Assembly (NCBI GenBank): GCA_022360315.1 | Contig: JAKSDA010000123.1 | Coordinates: 62,001-126,000, forward strand | Direction of reading: 5' to 3' | DNA from: Pseudomonadota bacterium | Lineage (GTDB): Bacteria > Myxococcota_A > Polyangia > Haliangiales > Haliangiaceae | Length of the DNA stretch: 64,000 nt | Shown here: positions 40,803-48,701 of the stretch, piece after piece | How the letters are laid out: the number at the start of each line of letters is the position of its first letter | Numbering within the stretch: position 1 is the first letter of the stretch | Translations under genes and position numbers: made by a program | The notes under the pieces: generated by a model | Seen by the model: the letters and a program-made list of their open reading frames with translations, nothing else | Told to the model about the DNA's origin: nothing | Database searches by the model: none

Positions 40803-42790
40803 CGGGTCACCTCGCCAGCAATGATGGTTGCAGAGCTGTCGGTCTGCGCCAGGCCAGAATCCACCGGGGATGCGACCGAACGAGCTGCACGGGCCAGCTC
40901 ATTGGCTATCAGCATGAGGTTGATCCACCGAGCGATAGTCGCGCACATGGATTCGAACGGACCGTCGAGCTGCAAGCCGACCTTTGCGGGGTCCAGTGCT
41001 CGAGCCGGGCCCATGGCGAGGCCCACACCAGTACGGGACAGGGTGCGACGAGTTTCGTGGCAAAGAAAATCGGCCTGGCGTCTGCGCTCGCTTGTCGACT
41101 CGCCACTTGTGGACTTGTCACTGATAACGGGCGTCTGGTCGTGGGTATCGCCGGACCGGTACATCGCGGGCGACGCAGTGCGCAGCAGCGTATTGAGCTC
41201 GTGTATTTTTTTCCGCGAAACCAGACCGCTGTCGACAACGCGCATGGCCTCGCGCATGATGTGCACAGGACTCTCGCGGGTTGGTGCGGGCGTATCCGCG
41301 CCCTCGGGCTGTGGCCATGGCGATGTCCAGCGGCGGCGCCGGCCAGAGTGTTTTTCCACAATGATGGCCAGTCGATTGCGGCCGGCTCGCTTGGCCACGT
41401 TCTCGGCTTGGCGACCGAGGTCGAGCAGGATGCCCAGACTCTGCAAAACGTGACCGATGCCGATACCGACCGATAGCGTGGGTACTGACACCGACGATGC
41501 GACGTCGGCCAGAGCAGCGCGGACCAGCCCGTCAAACGATGTTTGCAGGCGCTCGGCGCACTCGAGAGCCTCCTGCACACAGACAAAACCCAGGACGTCG
41601 TCGCCGCCGGCGTAGACCACCACACCGCGATGCTCTTCTTCGATGATCTGGCGGGCCTCAGTCGCGAATTGCGACAGTTTGCTCGAGAACGCGCGATGGG
41701 CTGGCCAGCCCGACCCGGCCAGCCCATCGATCGTATGGCCCATGCGGTCGCCGTCGGCGACGATGCAGGCGACATAGGGATACGGCTTGGCCAGATCGCA
41801 ACGGTTCAGCAGAGGCGTTTGAATGTACTTGCGGCCGAACTCGACGCTGCGCTGCGCCGGGTTGTCGATGCCCTGGTCTTCGAAATAGGGCTGCCACCTC
41901 TCGGGCAGCAAGATCTGCGCATCGTAGGGCAGGGCATTCCACCACTTTTGTTCGCGCTTGATCGGGGAAAAACCCAGTTTGCGACATTGCTGACTCAGCG
42001 ACTCGAGACCTGTGGGTGCGACCTTTTGGGCGCGCTCGATCCAGGGGGCGAGACCGATGGTCGGAATGGGGACAAATTGCTCGGGCCGGCCTCCGCCGCG
42101 TTTGAGCAAGCCGACCGCGTCGAGCTGCTCGCCCGGACCAATGCGCAGGCGGCGCCAGTGGTTACCCTGACGTGGCGGCTTGCGGAGAATACTCTCGCGA
42201 CTGCCGTCGAGACTGGATTTCTGCACACCGCCGCGCTGGGCCCGCCATGGCGCAAACGCATGGAGGTTTTTGCGGGCCAGAAACTCGATTTCCAGCTTTT
42301 TCCGCTGTCTGCGATAAGCAGCTGGATCGCTGCCATTGCACGGCACCCATAGCGCGTGGATCTCCAGCAGTGTGCTCAGCTGCTCTTCGATGCTGGCATC
42401 CATGCCAGAAGTGACCACATCGGCGTGCTTGCCGAGGATCTCTCGGCCCCAGCGAACAAAGCGCTCGCGCGCGCAAGCACTTGCCGAATGGGCGATGGTT
42501 CGACAGTCACCACCGCTGTCGTCGACCAGGGCGAGAATCTTGTTGGCGACACTATAGGCCGGTTTGCCATCTTCATCGTAGGGCTGGTCCCATTCTTCGA
42601 GCTCGGTCGCATCACGGTCGAGGGCGGGGAATATCAGGGTCGTGTTGCTCGCATTTGCCAGCGACCGCGCCGCGGCCCGGGATACTTCGCTGAGAATATG
42701 GCTGCCAAACCACAGGTCACGAATGCGCCGGGCCTGGGCGATGAATGTCTGTACCGGTCCGATGGCGAGCATGAGGAGATGAGAGGTCAT
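40799..42790 (-). CDS. cas10: Cas10/Cmr2 with GGDD palm and no HD domain
   Basis: The 663-aa product starts with the palm-proximal segment LLMLAIGPVQTFIAQARRIRD, so no N-terminal HD nuclease is present. The first palm (VACIVADGDRMG) and the second palm with VYAGGDDVLGFV are both intact; the GGDD motif makes cyclic oligoadenylates from ATP. It is shorter than HD-bearing Cas10 proteins. The absence of ssDNase and presence of cyclase imply that defence runs through the second messenger, consistent with the SAVED protein encoded nearby. Confidence 0.95.
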   Translation of the reverse strand: MTSHLLMLAIGPVQTFIAQARRIRDLWFGSHILSEVSRAAARSLANASNTTLIFPALDRDATELEEWDQPYDEDGKPAYSVANKILALVDDSGGDCRTIAHSASACARERFVRWGREILGKHADVVTSGMDASIEEQLSTLLEIHALWVPCNGSDPAAYRRQRKKLEIEFLARKNLHAFAPWRAQRGGVQKSSLDGSRESILRKPPRQGNHWRRLRIGPGEQLDAVGLLKRGGGRPEQFVPIPTIGLAPWIERAQKVAPTGLESLSQQCRKLGFSPIKREQKWWNALPYDAQILLPERWQPYFEDQGIDNPAQRSVEFGRKYIQTPLLNRCDLAKPYPYVACIVADGDRMGHTIDGLAGSGWPAHRAFSSKLSQFATEARQIIEEEHRGVVVYAGGDDVLGFVCVQEALECAERLQTSFDGLVRAALADVASSVSVPTLSVGIGIGHVLQSLGILLDLGRQAENVAKRAGRNRLAIIVEKHSGRRRRWTSPWPQPEGADTPAPTRESPVHIMREAMRVVDSGLVSRKKIHELNTLLRTASPAMYRSGDTHDQTPVISDKSTSGESTSERRRQADFLCHETRRTLSRTGVGLAMGPARALDPAKVGLQLDGPFESMCATIARWINLMLIANELARAARSVASPVDSGLAQTDSSATIIAGEVTR

Positions 42791-44229
42791 TGTCGTCGCT
42801 TTCCGCCTTGGCGGCGATTACGCGGGCTATTGCCGCCATTGCGTGGCTTATTGCTGCCCTTGCGCCGGCTGTTCTCGCCGCTGGAAGTAGATTCTTTTAA
42901 CCGGGAAAACTTGCTCTTGAAGTCGCCGAGCAATCGATCCGATTTGGGAAATTCGCCGGCGACGAGACCTTGTGGGCTGTCGCCGCACAACCAGATGAGG
43001 CTGCCCTTGGGGTCGGCTCGAGCCAGCCACAGAGCGATCGGTGCAAAGCGGCCGTCGGCTAGCGGCAATGGTTTGAAGATGACCGGCGAGGTCAGGCGAT
43101 CGCGCGATTGGCCGGCGCGATTGTTCCAACCGAGGCGAGCGTTTTCATTGCCGGCCAGACCGACAATGGGCAGGCCCAGCGCAGCCCGCTCTTGAATTGC
43201 ACGGGCATGATTGAGTTCACGTTTGGGCTTTCCTCTCTGTTTGGGCCCAATTTCCATGCGAAACTGTTGCAGCCAACTGATCGCCTGCTCCCAGGCTTTT
43301 TTGGGGCTGCGCCCGGGCCGGCCGTGAAACAGCCGCGCACCGTGGAGCGACGGCATATCGCGCAGCGGTCGGGCAGGTTTGCTAATGCAACGCATGCCCA
43401 GTAGTCGTTCGATGGCCATAGGGTTAGCTTCAGCCGGAAGCCAGGCGGCGAGCTGGATGCGGTCGGGCTGCCCGGCACATGCAGTGAGATTGATGGTGAG
43501 GCTGCCGCAACCGCGCCGGGTGCGCGAGCCGATGCCTCCGAACAAGAGCCAGGCGCGCAGCGCGCTCAACACCTGGGTTGCGTTGGTAATTTCGGACCCG
43601 TTACCGGCCTTTCTGTCGGGGTCGGCAATGCGCACGTGAAGGCAAAACTGCACACCCTTTTTGCGGCGCGGGGCCCACGGGGCCTCCTCGCGCGGCGGCC
43701 GGGCAGGCCACAGGACGTATCCAACACGACGATCCTTGATACGAGAGGTATCGCGCGAGCCCGGCCCGATGCCGCTCACGTGAGAAAGCCATAGATCCAC
43801 ACGGGACCGCACCGGCTGCTGCGCTGTGATCCCGCCCCATAGAGCGAACTCCTGCGCGGCCAGTTCGGCCGCATTTTGGCACTCATGGCCATAGAGTGCC
43901 CGCCAGAAGAAACGCAACTGGCCGCGAATACCCGACACGCGAATCGCATCGACATCGTCGAGCTGGCGCGGACTGGCTGCGCCGCCAAAGATCGGTGTCA
44001 CGGTCTCGAGCGGCAAACACAGAATGCGATCGTCTTGCCTCGTGGCCATGAAGCGGCGATCTCGCCGGGGCGGCTCGGGTGGCAGAGGTCGGGCTGCCGG
44101 CTTGGCTGGCGACATGATTGTATTCTCCAGGCACGGCCACTGAGGCCGGTCGCTCTGTGCATGGCGCCAGTGCTGGCAACTGTGACAATAACTCGTCACG
44201 ACAAACTCGGATTCACCTATTTGCGTCAC
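42787..44229 (-). CDS. cmr1: Type III-B CRISPR RAMP Cmr1 with N-terminal Cys-rich extension
   Basis: The GTG at 44229 has a strong ribosome binding site (GGGAGGAG, spacing about 6) and gives 480 aa. The Cmr1 core starts at about residue 65 (LETVTPIFGGAAS, then IRVSGIRGQLRFFWRA) and includes the RAMP glycine-rich segments GGIGSRTRRGCGSL. The preceding 38 residues hold CHSC and a third Cys (QWPCLE), which could bind a metal. The ATG at 44115 (CTGGAG upstream) would give the core alone. The C-terminal end is basic and Asn/Gly-rich (RRKGSNKPRNGGNS). First gene of the operon; it overlaps cas10. Confidence 0.88.
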   Translation of the reverse strand: MTQIGESEFVVTSYCHSCQHWRHAQSDRPQWPCLENTIMSPAKPAARPLPPEPPRRDRRFMATRQDDRILCLPLETVTPIFGGAASPRQLDDVDAIRVSGIRGQLRFFWRALYGHECQNAAELAAQEFALWGGITAQQPVRSRVDLWLSHVSGIGPGSRDTSRIKDRRVGYVLWPARPPREEAPWAPRRKKGVQFCLHVRIADPDRKAGNGSEITNATQVLSALRAWLLFGGIGSRTRRGCGSLTINLTACAGQPDRIQLAAWLPAEANPMAIERLLGMRCISKPARPLRDMPSLHGARLFHGRPGRSPKKAWEQAISWLQQFRMEIGPKQRGKPKRELNHARAIQERAALGLPIVGLAGNENARLGWNNRAGQSRDRLTSPVIFKPLPLADGRFAPIALWLARADPKGSLIWLCGDSPQGLVAGEFPKSDRLLGDFKSKFSRLKESTSSGENSRRKGSNKPRNGGNSPRNRRQGGKRRQ

Positions 44230-44330
44230 AGTCGGCTCCTCCCTTGCCATGCAGGGAACGTGAACCGGTATCGACATCGCGAGGCCGGATGACACCAACA
44301 CAGGCCGAAAAACCAATTCGGAGGATCACG

Positions 44331-44675
44331 ATGAGTCGAGGAAAACAGGCACGTACATCGAGTGGCAAACACGTATCGCGACAGCTCGACCCGGGTAGTT
44401 ACAAAGTGCTATCGCGCAACAACGAGGAAGAATCCAGTGTGGGTTCGGTGTTCGCCGAGGGCATCGCTGGCGAACATGTGATCGAACACTGGATTCTGTC
44501 AGAAGGCCATGACTCGCCAAGCCTGTCGCAGGATATGGTCGTGGCGCCGACCGAGGATTCATTCGACAGCTTGAACGGGTTTTTCAGCGCCATGCGCGAG
44601 CGCAGCCGGAGCTGGCAGTCCGTCACATATGTCAAGGCAACTTGTGAGTATTACGACAATATCCCCGATCTATGA
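44331..44675 (+). CDS. ORFan next to the cmr operon, divergent from cmr1
   Basis: The 114-aa product starts at an ATG with GGAGG six bases upstream. It has a basic, Ser-rich N terminus (SRGKQARTSSGKHVSRQ) and an acidic body (NEEESSVGSVFAEG, EDSFDSLNGFF) ending in DNIPDL. I recognise no family. It lies in the divergent spacer between cmr1 and the sigma factor gene. Its small size, lack of catalytic motif and position make it a candidate protease substrate or sigma inhibitor, but that is inference only. Confidence 0.7.
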   Translation: MSRGKQARTSSGKHVSRQLDPGSYKVLSRNNEEESSVGSVFAEGIAGEHVIEHWILSEGHDSPSLSQDMVVAPTEDSFDSLNGFFSAMRERSRSWQSVTYVKATCEYYDNIPDL

Positions 44676-44720
44676 TGGCGAGGGTGGTATTGGGCAGTCT
44701 TGGATATGAATAGCCTCGCC

Positions 44721-45263
44721 TCATGAAGTGCGCAATTGGCTGCGTATCCAGCGCTTGGCCCGATTGACATACTCGCGCGGCACCCCACAGGCACGAGCCG
44801 CCTCGGTGTCGCTGTTGCCAATGAGTCGAGTGTGCAAGGCCGAACGCAGTTTCCGAGAATGCTTGCCGCCGAACCGCACAGCGGCAGCGTCGACCAGACG
44901 CAACGTATGGGCAAGAATCTGCTGGCTAGATGCTTCGACCAACGGAGTCAGGCAATGAGACGGCTCGTCGAACTCCTGAGTCCGGCTGAGGAGTTCGTGC
45001 CGGGTCGATTTTTTGCGCCAGTAACCACGCAGATGCCGCCAGGCCGCCTGTCGGATCAGGCGGATCAGCGCCGGGTCACCGCCAGCCCGCCAGGCGTCGT
45101 GGAACGACGACGGCCGCGCCAGGGCTTCGGTGAATGCATCGGCCACGGCGTCCTGGACATTGGCGTGCGGCGTTCCGGGAAACTTGCGCTGCAACCATGC
45201 CACGACAGACAGATAGTGGCGGCGATAGATGTATTCGACCTGCTCGCGATGTGCGTGAGTCAT
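44721..45263 (-). CDS. ECF-like sigma-70 factor linked to the CRISPR locus
   Basis: The 180-aa product (ATG at 45263) begins with a region 2 start (HREQVEYIYRRHYLSVVAWL, then VQDAVADAFTEAL). Residues 135-180 form region 4 with an HTH (TEAARACGVPREYVNRAKRW). The linker is Asp/Ser-rich. No anti-sigma membrane protein gene is adjacent. It faces the sigma-54-type activator across a divergent spacer of about 174 bases and the 114-aa ORFan end to end, so it may be released or controlled by the protease cascade. Confidence 0.8.
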   Translation of the reverse strand: MTHAHREQVEYIYRRHYLSVVAWLQRKFPGTPHANVQDAVADAFTEALARPSSFHDAWRAGGDPALIRLIRQAAWRHLRGYWRKKSTRHELLSRTQEFDEPSHCLTPLVEASSQQILAHTLRLVDAAAVRFGGKHSRKLRSALHTRLIGNSDTEAARACGVPREYVNRAKRWIRSQLRTS

Positions 45264-45437
45264 GAGCGCACGGTCATTGCATCGGTTGAGCCAGTCCGTG
45301 CACCGCAAGAGACGCAGTTATTTCAATACCATGTATTATCCGGCCGGGGACTTTGTCACGATTGCCCGTATCATCGGTACGAAGTGCCGTATGAAAGTTA
45401 CGGCAGGTGGTATTTCCCGCCGCAAGGAGCTATCGAG

Positions 45438-47150
45438 ATGACGAGGGAAGGAAGAATCCCACATCGGCCAGTGGACGTGGCCGGCTTCATGGCCACGCTA
45501 TACCAGGCGACCAGTTTTGAAGCGGCTGCCGAGCGTCTGCTGGAAATGATGGCGGAGCGGACCAGGGCTGCGGCCAACCATTTGGTGCTGCTGCGGGGTA
45601 TGGTGCATTTGCGACCGGGCAATGGATATCGCGGACTGGCAGTGCGCGAGTTCGATGTGGGCGACAATGGCGGCACCGGGGGAAGTGGGAGTCATGGCGA
45701 GCGCGACCGCCAAGGAGATGTCGAGGACAACGGGTCGGGCCCCGGGGCCATGCCGTCGATGACTGCGTGGCACTGGGTCGAGGCCGAGTCTGCGCCGGTG
45801 TTGCTCGACGTGCATACCGGTCAGGCCCGCGGGGCCGACAATGCCCTGTTGCATCACGAGGCCGGCCGGCGAATTGATTTTCGCTCGCGCAATCACTTGC
45901 TCGGCCGTCATGCGGCCGAGGTGATGGCATTTCCGCTGCGCCACGCCGGGCAGCGATTGAGTGGTTTTGTGTCGCTCGAGCTGGCTGACCAGATCGATGG
46001 GACAGCCTGGAGCGGGTTCGCGTCCGCATTGCAGTTGATGGTGGATATCGCTGCACCATTCATCGATGGCCTGCCGCGCGCGCCCCGACCTGCTCTGCAC
46101 GGCGATCCCGAGCTGCCGGTCATCGGGGCGACAATGCGTCCATACATCGAAGACCTGCGGCTCTTTGCCAACACGGACGAGACATTGTTGCTGTTCGGCG
46201 AGACTGGAGTCGGCAAGTCGCGGCTGGCCAAATGGTGCTGGAAACAGTCGGCCCGGGCAAACCGGCCGTTTGTTCCTGTGAACCTCGCTGCGGAGCCGGA
46301 AAATCTCCGCGAAGGAACTCTGTTCGGCTGGAAAAAAGGCGCTTTCACCGGTGCGATTACCGAGCGTCGGGGTCTGGTGCCCGAGGCCAGTGGCGGCACA
46401 TTGTTTATCGACGAGATCGACAAACTGCCTCTGCCCGGGCAGGCAATGCTGCTCTCGCTGCTCGACGATGGGCACTATCGAGTGATCGGCGACAGCGAGC
46501 TTCATCACGCCGATATACGATTCATTGTCGGCACCAATGCAAACCTTGAGCAAGCAGTCGAGCAGGGACGCCTGACCCGCGATCTCTATTATCGCATTCG
46601 CGTTTTGCCCGTGGCCATACTGCCGCTGCGCCAGCGTCGCGACGAGATCACGCCGTGGGCCGAGTACATGATCAAAGGGTTACACGCCAAAAGTCGCCGT
46701 GGCGGGCTGGCGCATCTGGAGGCGGCTGCTGGCGCCCGACTGGAAATGGAATCGTGGCCGGGCAATCTGCGCCAGCTTCACAGCGTGGTCAAACGCGCAT
46801 ACGCATTTGCCGGGGACGGCGATACTGTGAGTGTCACTATTAGCCATGTGGAGCGAGCCCTGGCCTACGAGTTGCCACAACAAAAAGATGCCCTGTGGCG
46901 AGCGCTGGAACGAGCTGCCGCGGCATTCGTTGTCGAAGCACAGCGTCGGGGCGAGCTGCCGCTCAAGCACGCCGATGTATTGACCGGTTTCATCCTCAAA
47001 GAAGCCACTGCCCGGCTTGGCGAACGCGAGGCATTCACCGTACTGGGCCGAGCTAAAAGCCTCGAAACCAGCAATCACCGCAGCGTGCTCAAACGCGAGC
47101 TGAGCAAAGTCGATGCCCTGGCCAAACTACTCGGCCATTCTCGATCATAA
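45438..47150 (+). CDS. Sigma-54-dependent activator with GAF-like sensor domain
   Basis: The ATG at 45438 has AAGGAG 8 bases upstream; the product is 570 aa. Residues about 18-215 form a GAF-like sensor domain with a Gly/Asp-rich loop. The AAA+ domain has Walker A GETGVGKS (254-261), an intact GAFTGA sigma-54 contact loop (301-306), Walker B TLFIDEID and an arginine-finger region RDLYYRIRVLP. The C terminus (480-570) is helical but I cannot see a canonical Fis HTH. An upstream in-frame stretch contains CHDCPYHRY; a GTG at 45255 would include it but overlaps the sigma gene start. The next gene is the SAVED-CHAT protease. Confidence 0.88.
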   Translation: MTREGRIPHRPVDVAGFMATLYQATSFEAAAERLLEMMAERTRAAANHLVLLRGMVHLRPGNGYRGLAVREFDVGDNGGTGGSGSHGERDRQGDVEDNGSGPGAMPSMTAWHWVEAESAPVLLDVHTGQARGADNALLHHEAGRRIDFRSRNHLLGRHAAEVMAFPLRHAGQRLSGFVSLELADQIDGTAWSGFASALQLMVDIAAPFIDGLPRAPRPALHGDPELPVIGATMRPYIEDLRLFANTDETLLLFGETGVGKSRLAKWCWKQSARANRPFVPVNLAAEPENLREGTLFGWKKGAFTGAITERRGLVPEASGGTLFIDEIDKLPLPGQAMLLSLLDDGHYRVIGDSELHHADIRFIVGTNANLEQAVEQGRLTRDLYYRIRVLPVAILPLRQRRDEITPWAEYMIKGLHAKSRRGGLAHLEAAAGARLEMESWPGNLRQLHSVVKRAYAFAGDGDTVSVTISHVERALAYELPQQKDALWRALERAAAAFVVEAQRRGELPLKHADVLTGFILKEATARLGEREAFTVLGRAKSLETSNHRSVLKRELSKVDALAKLLGHSRS

Positions 47151-47231
47151 TTCGTCACGATGTGAAAGCGTCGCGCCATGTCGTGGTAACTGGCCTGGCA
47201 CTGGCCAGCGATCGACAGAAGGAGGACTATC

Positions 47232-48662
47232 ATGCAGAATCCGAGCAAAGGCTGGATACTCCTGTCCCATGGCCATAAAGGCTTTCCCCAGGTCGACGAG
47301 GCCGATATCCTTGATGCGCTGCCACCGGCCATGCGCGATGGTCCGCGCCAATCGGTGCAAGTCTACGGAAAGCACGAGATCGGCAGCGATCTGACCCGGA
47401 TCGACTGGGACGCACTGCAGGCCGAGCAGGCCGAAATGTTCGAAACACAGCTGGCTCCGCTGCGCAATGAGGGGCGCGGAGTCGCCTACTTTGGCCGCGC
47501 GCTCCTTCCGCTGGCGTTTGACCTGGGATTTCGGGTCGAAAACTGGGTGCCGCATTTTGTCTTTCAATATCATCGGCATAGTAAAAGCTGGCAGTGGCCA
47601 GGACGCTCGGCCGGCGGTTCGGCGCCCGAACCGATCGTCGATGACAATTTGCCGCGCAAGCCGAGTGCGGGGACCGGGCCGATCGTCATTCGCGTGAGCG
47701 TCACGACGCGGATCGACAAGCAGGATGTTCTGGCCAAAATTCCCAATCCGGTCGACGATATCGAAATTCACCTCGGCACAGCGTGTGGAGTGAGCTCACT
47801 CGAAACTCACGATGACCTCGAGCGAGTGGTCAAGAAATTCGAGGAGACGCTCTATCGAATCCGCGAGCTCTATCCCCAGGCGGGCCCCATTCATCTCTTT
47901 GCTGCAGTACCGGTGGGCCTGGCATTTCGGATGGGCACAGTGATCAATCCGACCGTGCATCCGCTGGTTCAAACCTACCAATATGTCCACAATGCAGTGA
48001 GTAAATATCAGCGCGCCCTGGTGGTTGGAGTGCGAGGAAAACCGGATATGAAGATACGCATTCAATTTTTGACTGCCGAGCCCGATAGTACCAGACGCCT
48101 GAGTGTCGACCGCGAACTGCGCGACATTGCCGACCGCCTGCGCGAGGGCGAGCATCGCGAGAAATTCGACATTATCGAACCGCGGCTGGCCGTGCGGACC
48201 AAAGATCTGCAGAACTATATTCGCCGCGATCTGGCCCATATTATCCATTTTAGCGGGCATGGCGAGGCCAACGGCTACTTGCTGATGGAAGATCGCGCGG
48301 GCAATCCGGACCGAATCCCCCCCAACTCGCTGCGTCGTTTACTCGACCTCTGGAACGATGATGATCATATCCGTTGTGTCGTGATCAATGCCTGCCACTC
48401 GCACGACCTGGCCAGAGAGCTGACCCGCGATACGGCAGTGGTGCCCTGTGCTATTGGCACGTCCCAACAGATCTCGGACGGTGCTTCACTGAACTTTTCG
48501 GACGGTTTCTACAGCGCACTGGCCGATGGAGTGACATTGGAGAAATCATTTCGCGCCGGCATCGAGCAGGTCCGGCTTCAGTACAAATCTGACGCCGACT
48601 ACTTCAAGCTCGAGGTGGCCGATAAAGCCCAGCTCCAAAAACCGATATTTGCCGGGCACTAA
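47232..48662 (+). CDS. SAVED-CHAT: cyclic-oligonucleotide-activated caspase-like protease
   Basis: AAGGAGG precedes the ATG. The 476-aa product has a SAVED domain at about 1-260, with the diagnostic IHLFAAVPVGLAFRMGTVIN (220-239) followed by VQTYQYVHN. A CHAT peptidase domain at about 272-476 has catalytic His343 in FSGHGEANGYL and Cys388 in VINACHSHDLA. In Haliangium ochraceum a type III-B-linked SAVED-CHAT is activated by cyclic tri-adenylate and cleaves a caspase (PCaspase). Here SAVED would sense the product of the adjacent Cas10, but no PCaspase gene is in the window, so the substrate is probably something else or encoded elsewhere. Confidence 0.92.
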   Translation: MQNPSKGWILLSHGHKGFPQVDEADILDALPPAMRDGPRQSVQVYGKHEIGSDLTRIDWDALQAEQAEMFETQLAPLRNEGRGVAYFGRALLPLAFDLGFRVENWVPHFVFQYHRHSKSWQWPGRSAGGSAPEPIVDDNLPRKPSAGTGPIVIRVSVTTRIDKQDVLAKIPNPVDDIEIHLGTACGVSSLETHDDLERVVKKFEETLYRIRELYPQAGPIHLFAAVPVGLAFRMGTVINPTVHPLVQTYQYVHNAVSKYQRALVVGVRGKPDMKIRIQFLTAEPDSTRRLSVDRELRDIADRLREGEHREKFDIIEPRLAVRTKDLQNYIRRDLAHIIHFSGHGEANGYLLMEDRAGNPDRIPPNSLRRLLDLWNDDDHIRCVVINACHSHDLARELTRDTAVVPCAIGTSQQISDGASLNFSDGFYSALADGVTLEKSFRAGIEQVRLQYKSDADYFKLEVADKAQLQKPIFAGH

Positions 48663-48701
48663 CCAGCCACACGGCCCGGTCGGCGGCGCTATACTCGCCG
48701 C

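Noticed and set aside
45498..46553. 351-aa minus-strand frame opposite the sigma-54 activator
   Set aside because: The plus strand has Walker A, GAFTGA and Walker B motifs; the minus frame has no recognisable features.
47151..47231. Sigma-54 promoter before SAVED-CHAT (TGGCAC present)
   Set aside because: There is no TTGC at the proper distance; GC-rich repeats of CTGGC explain the match.
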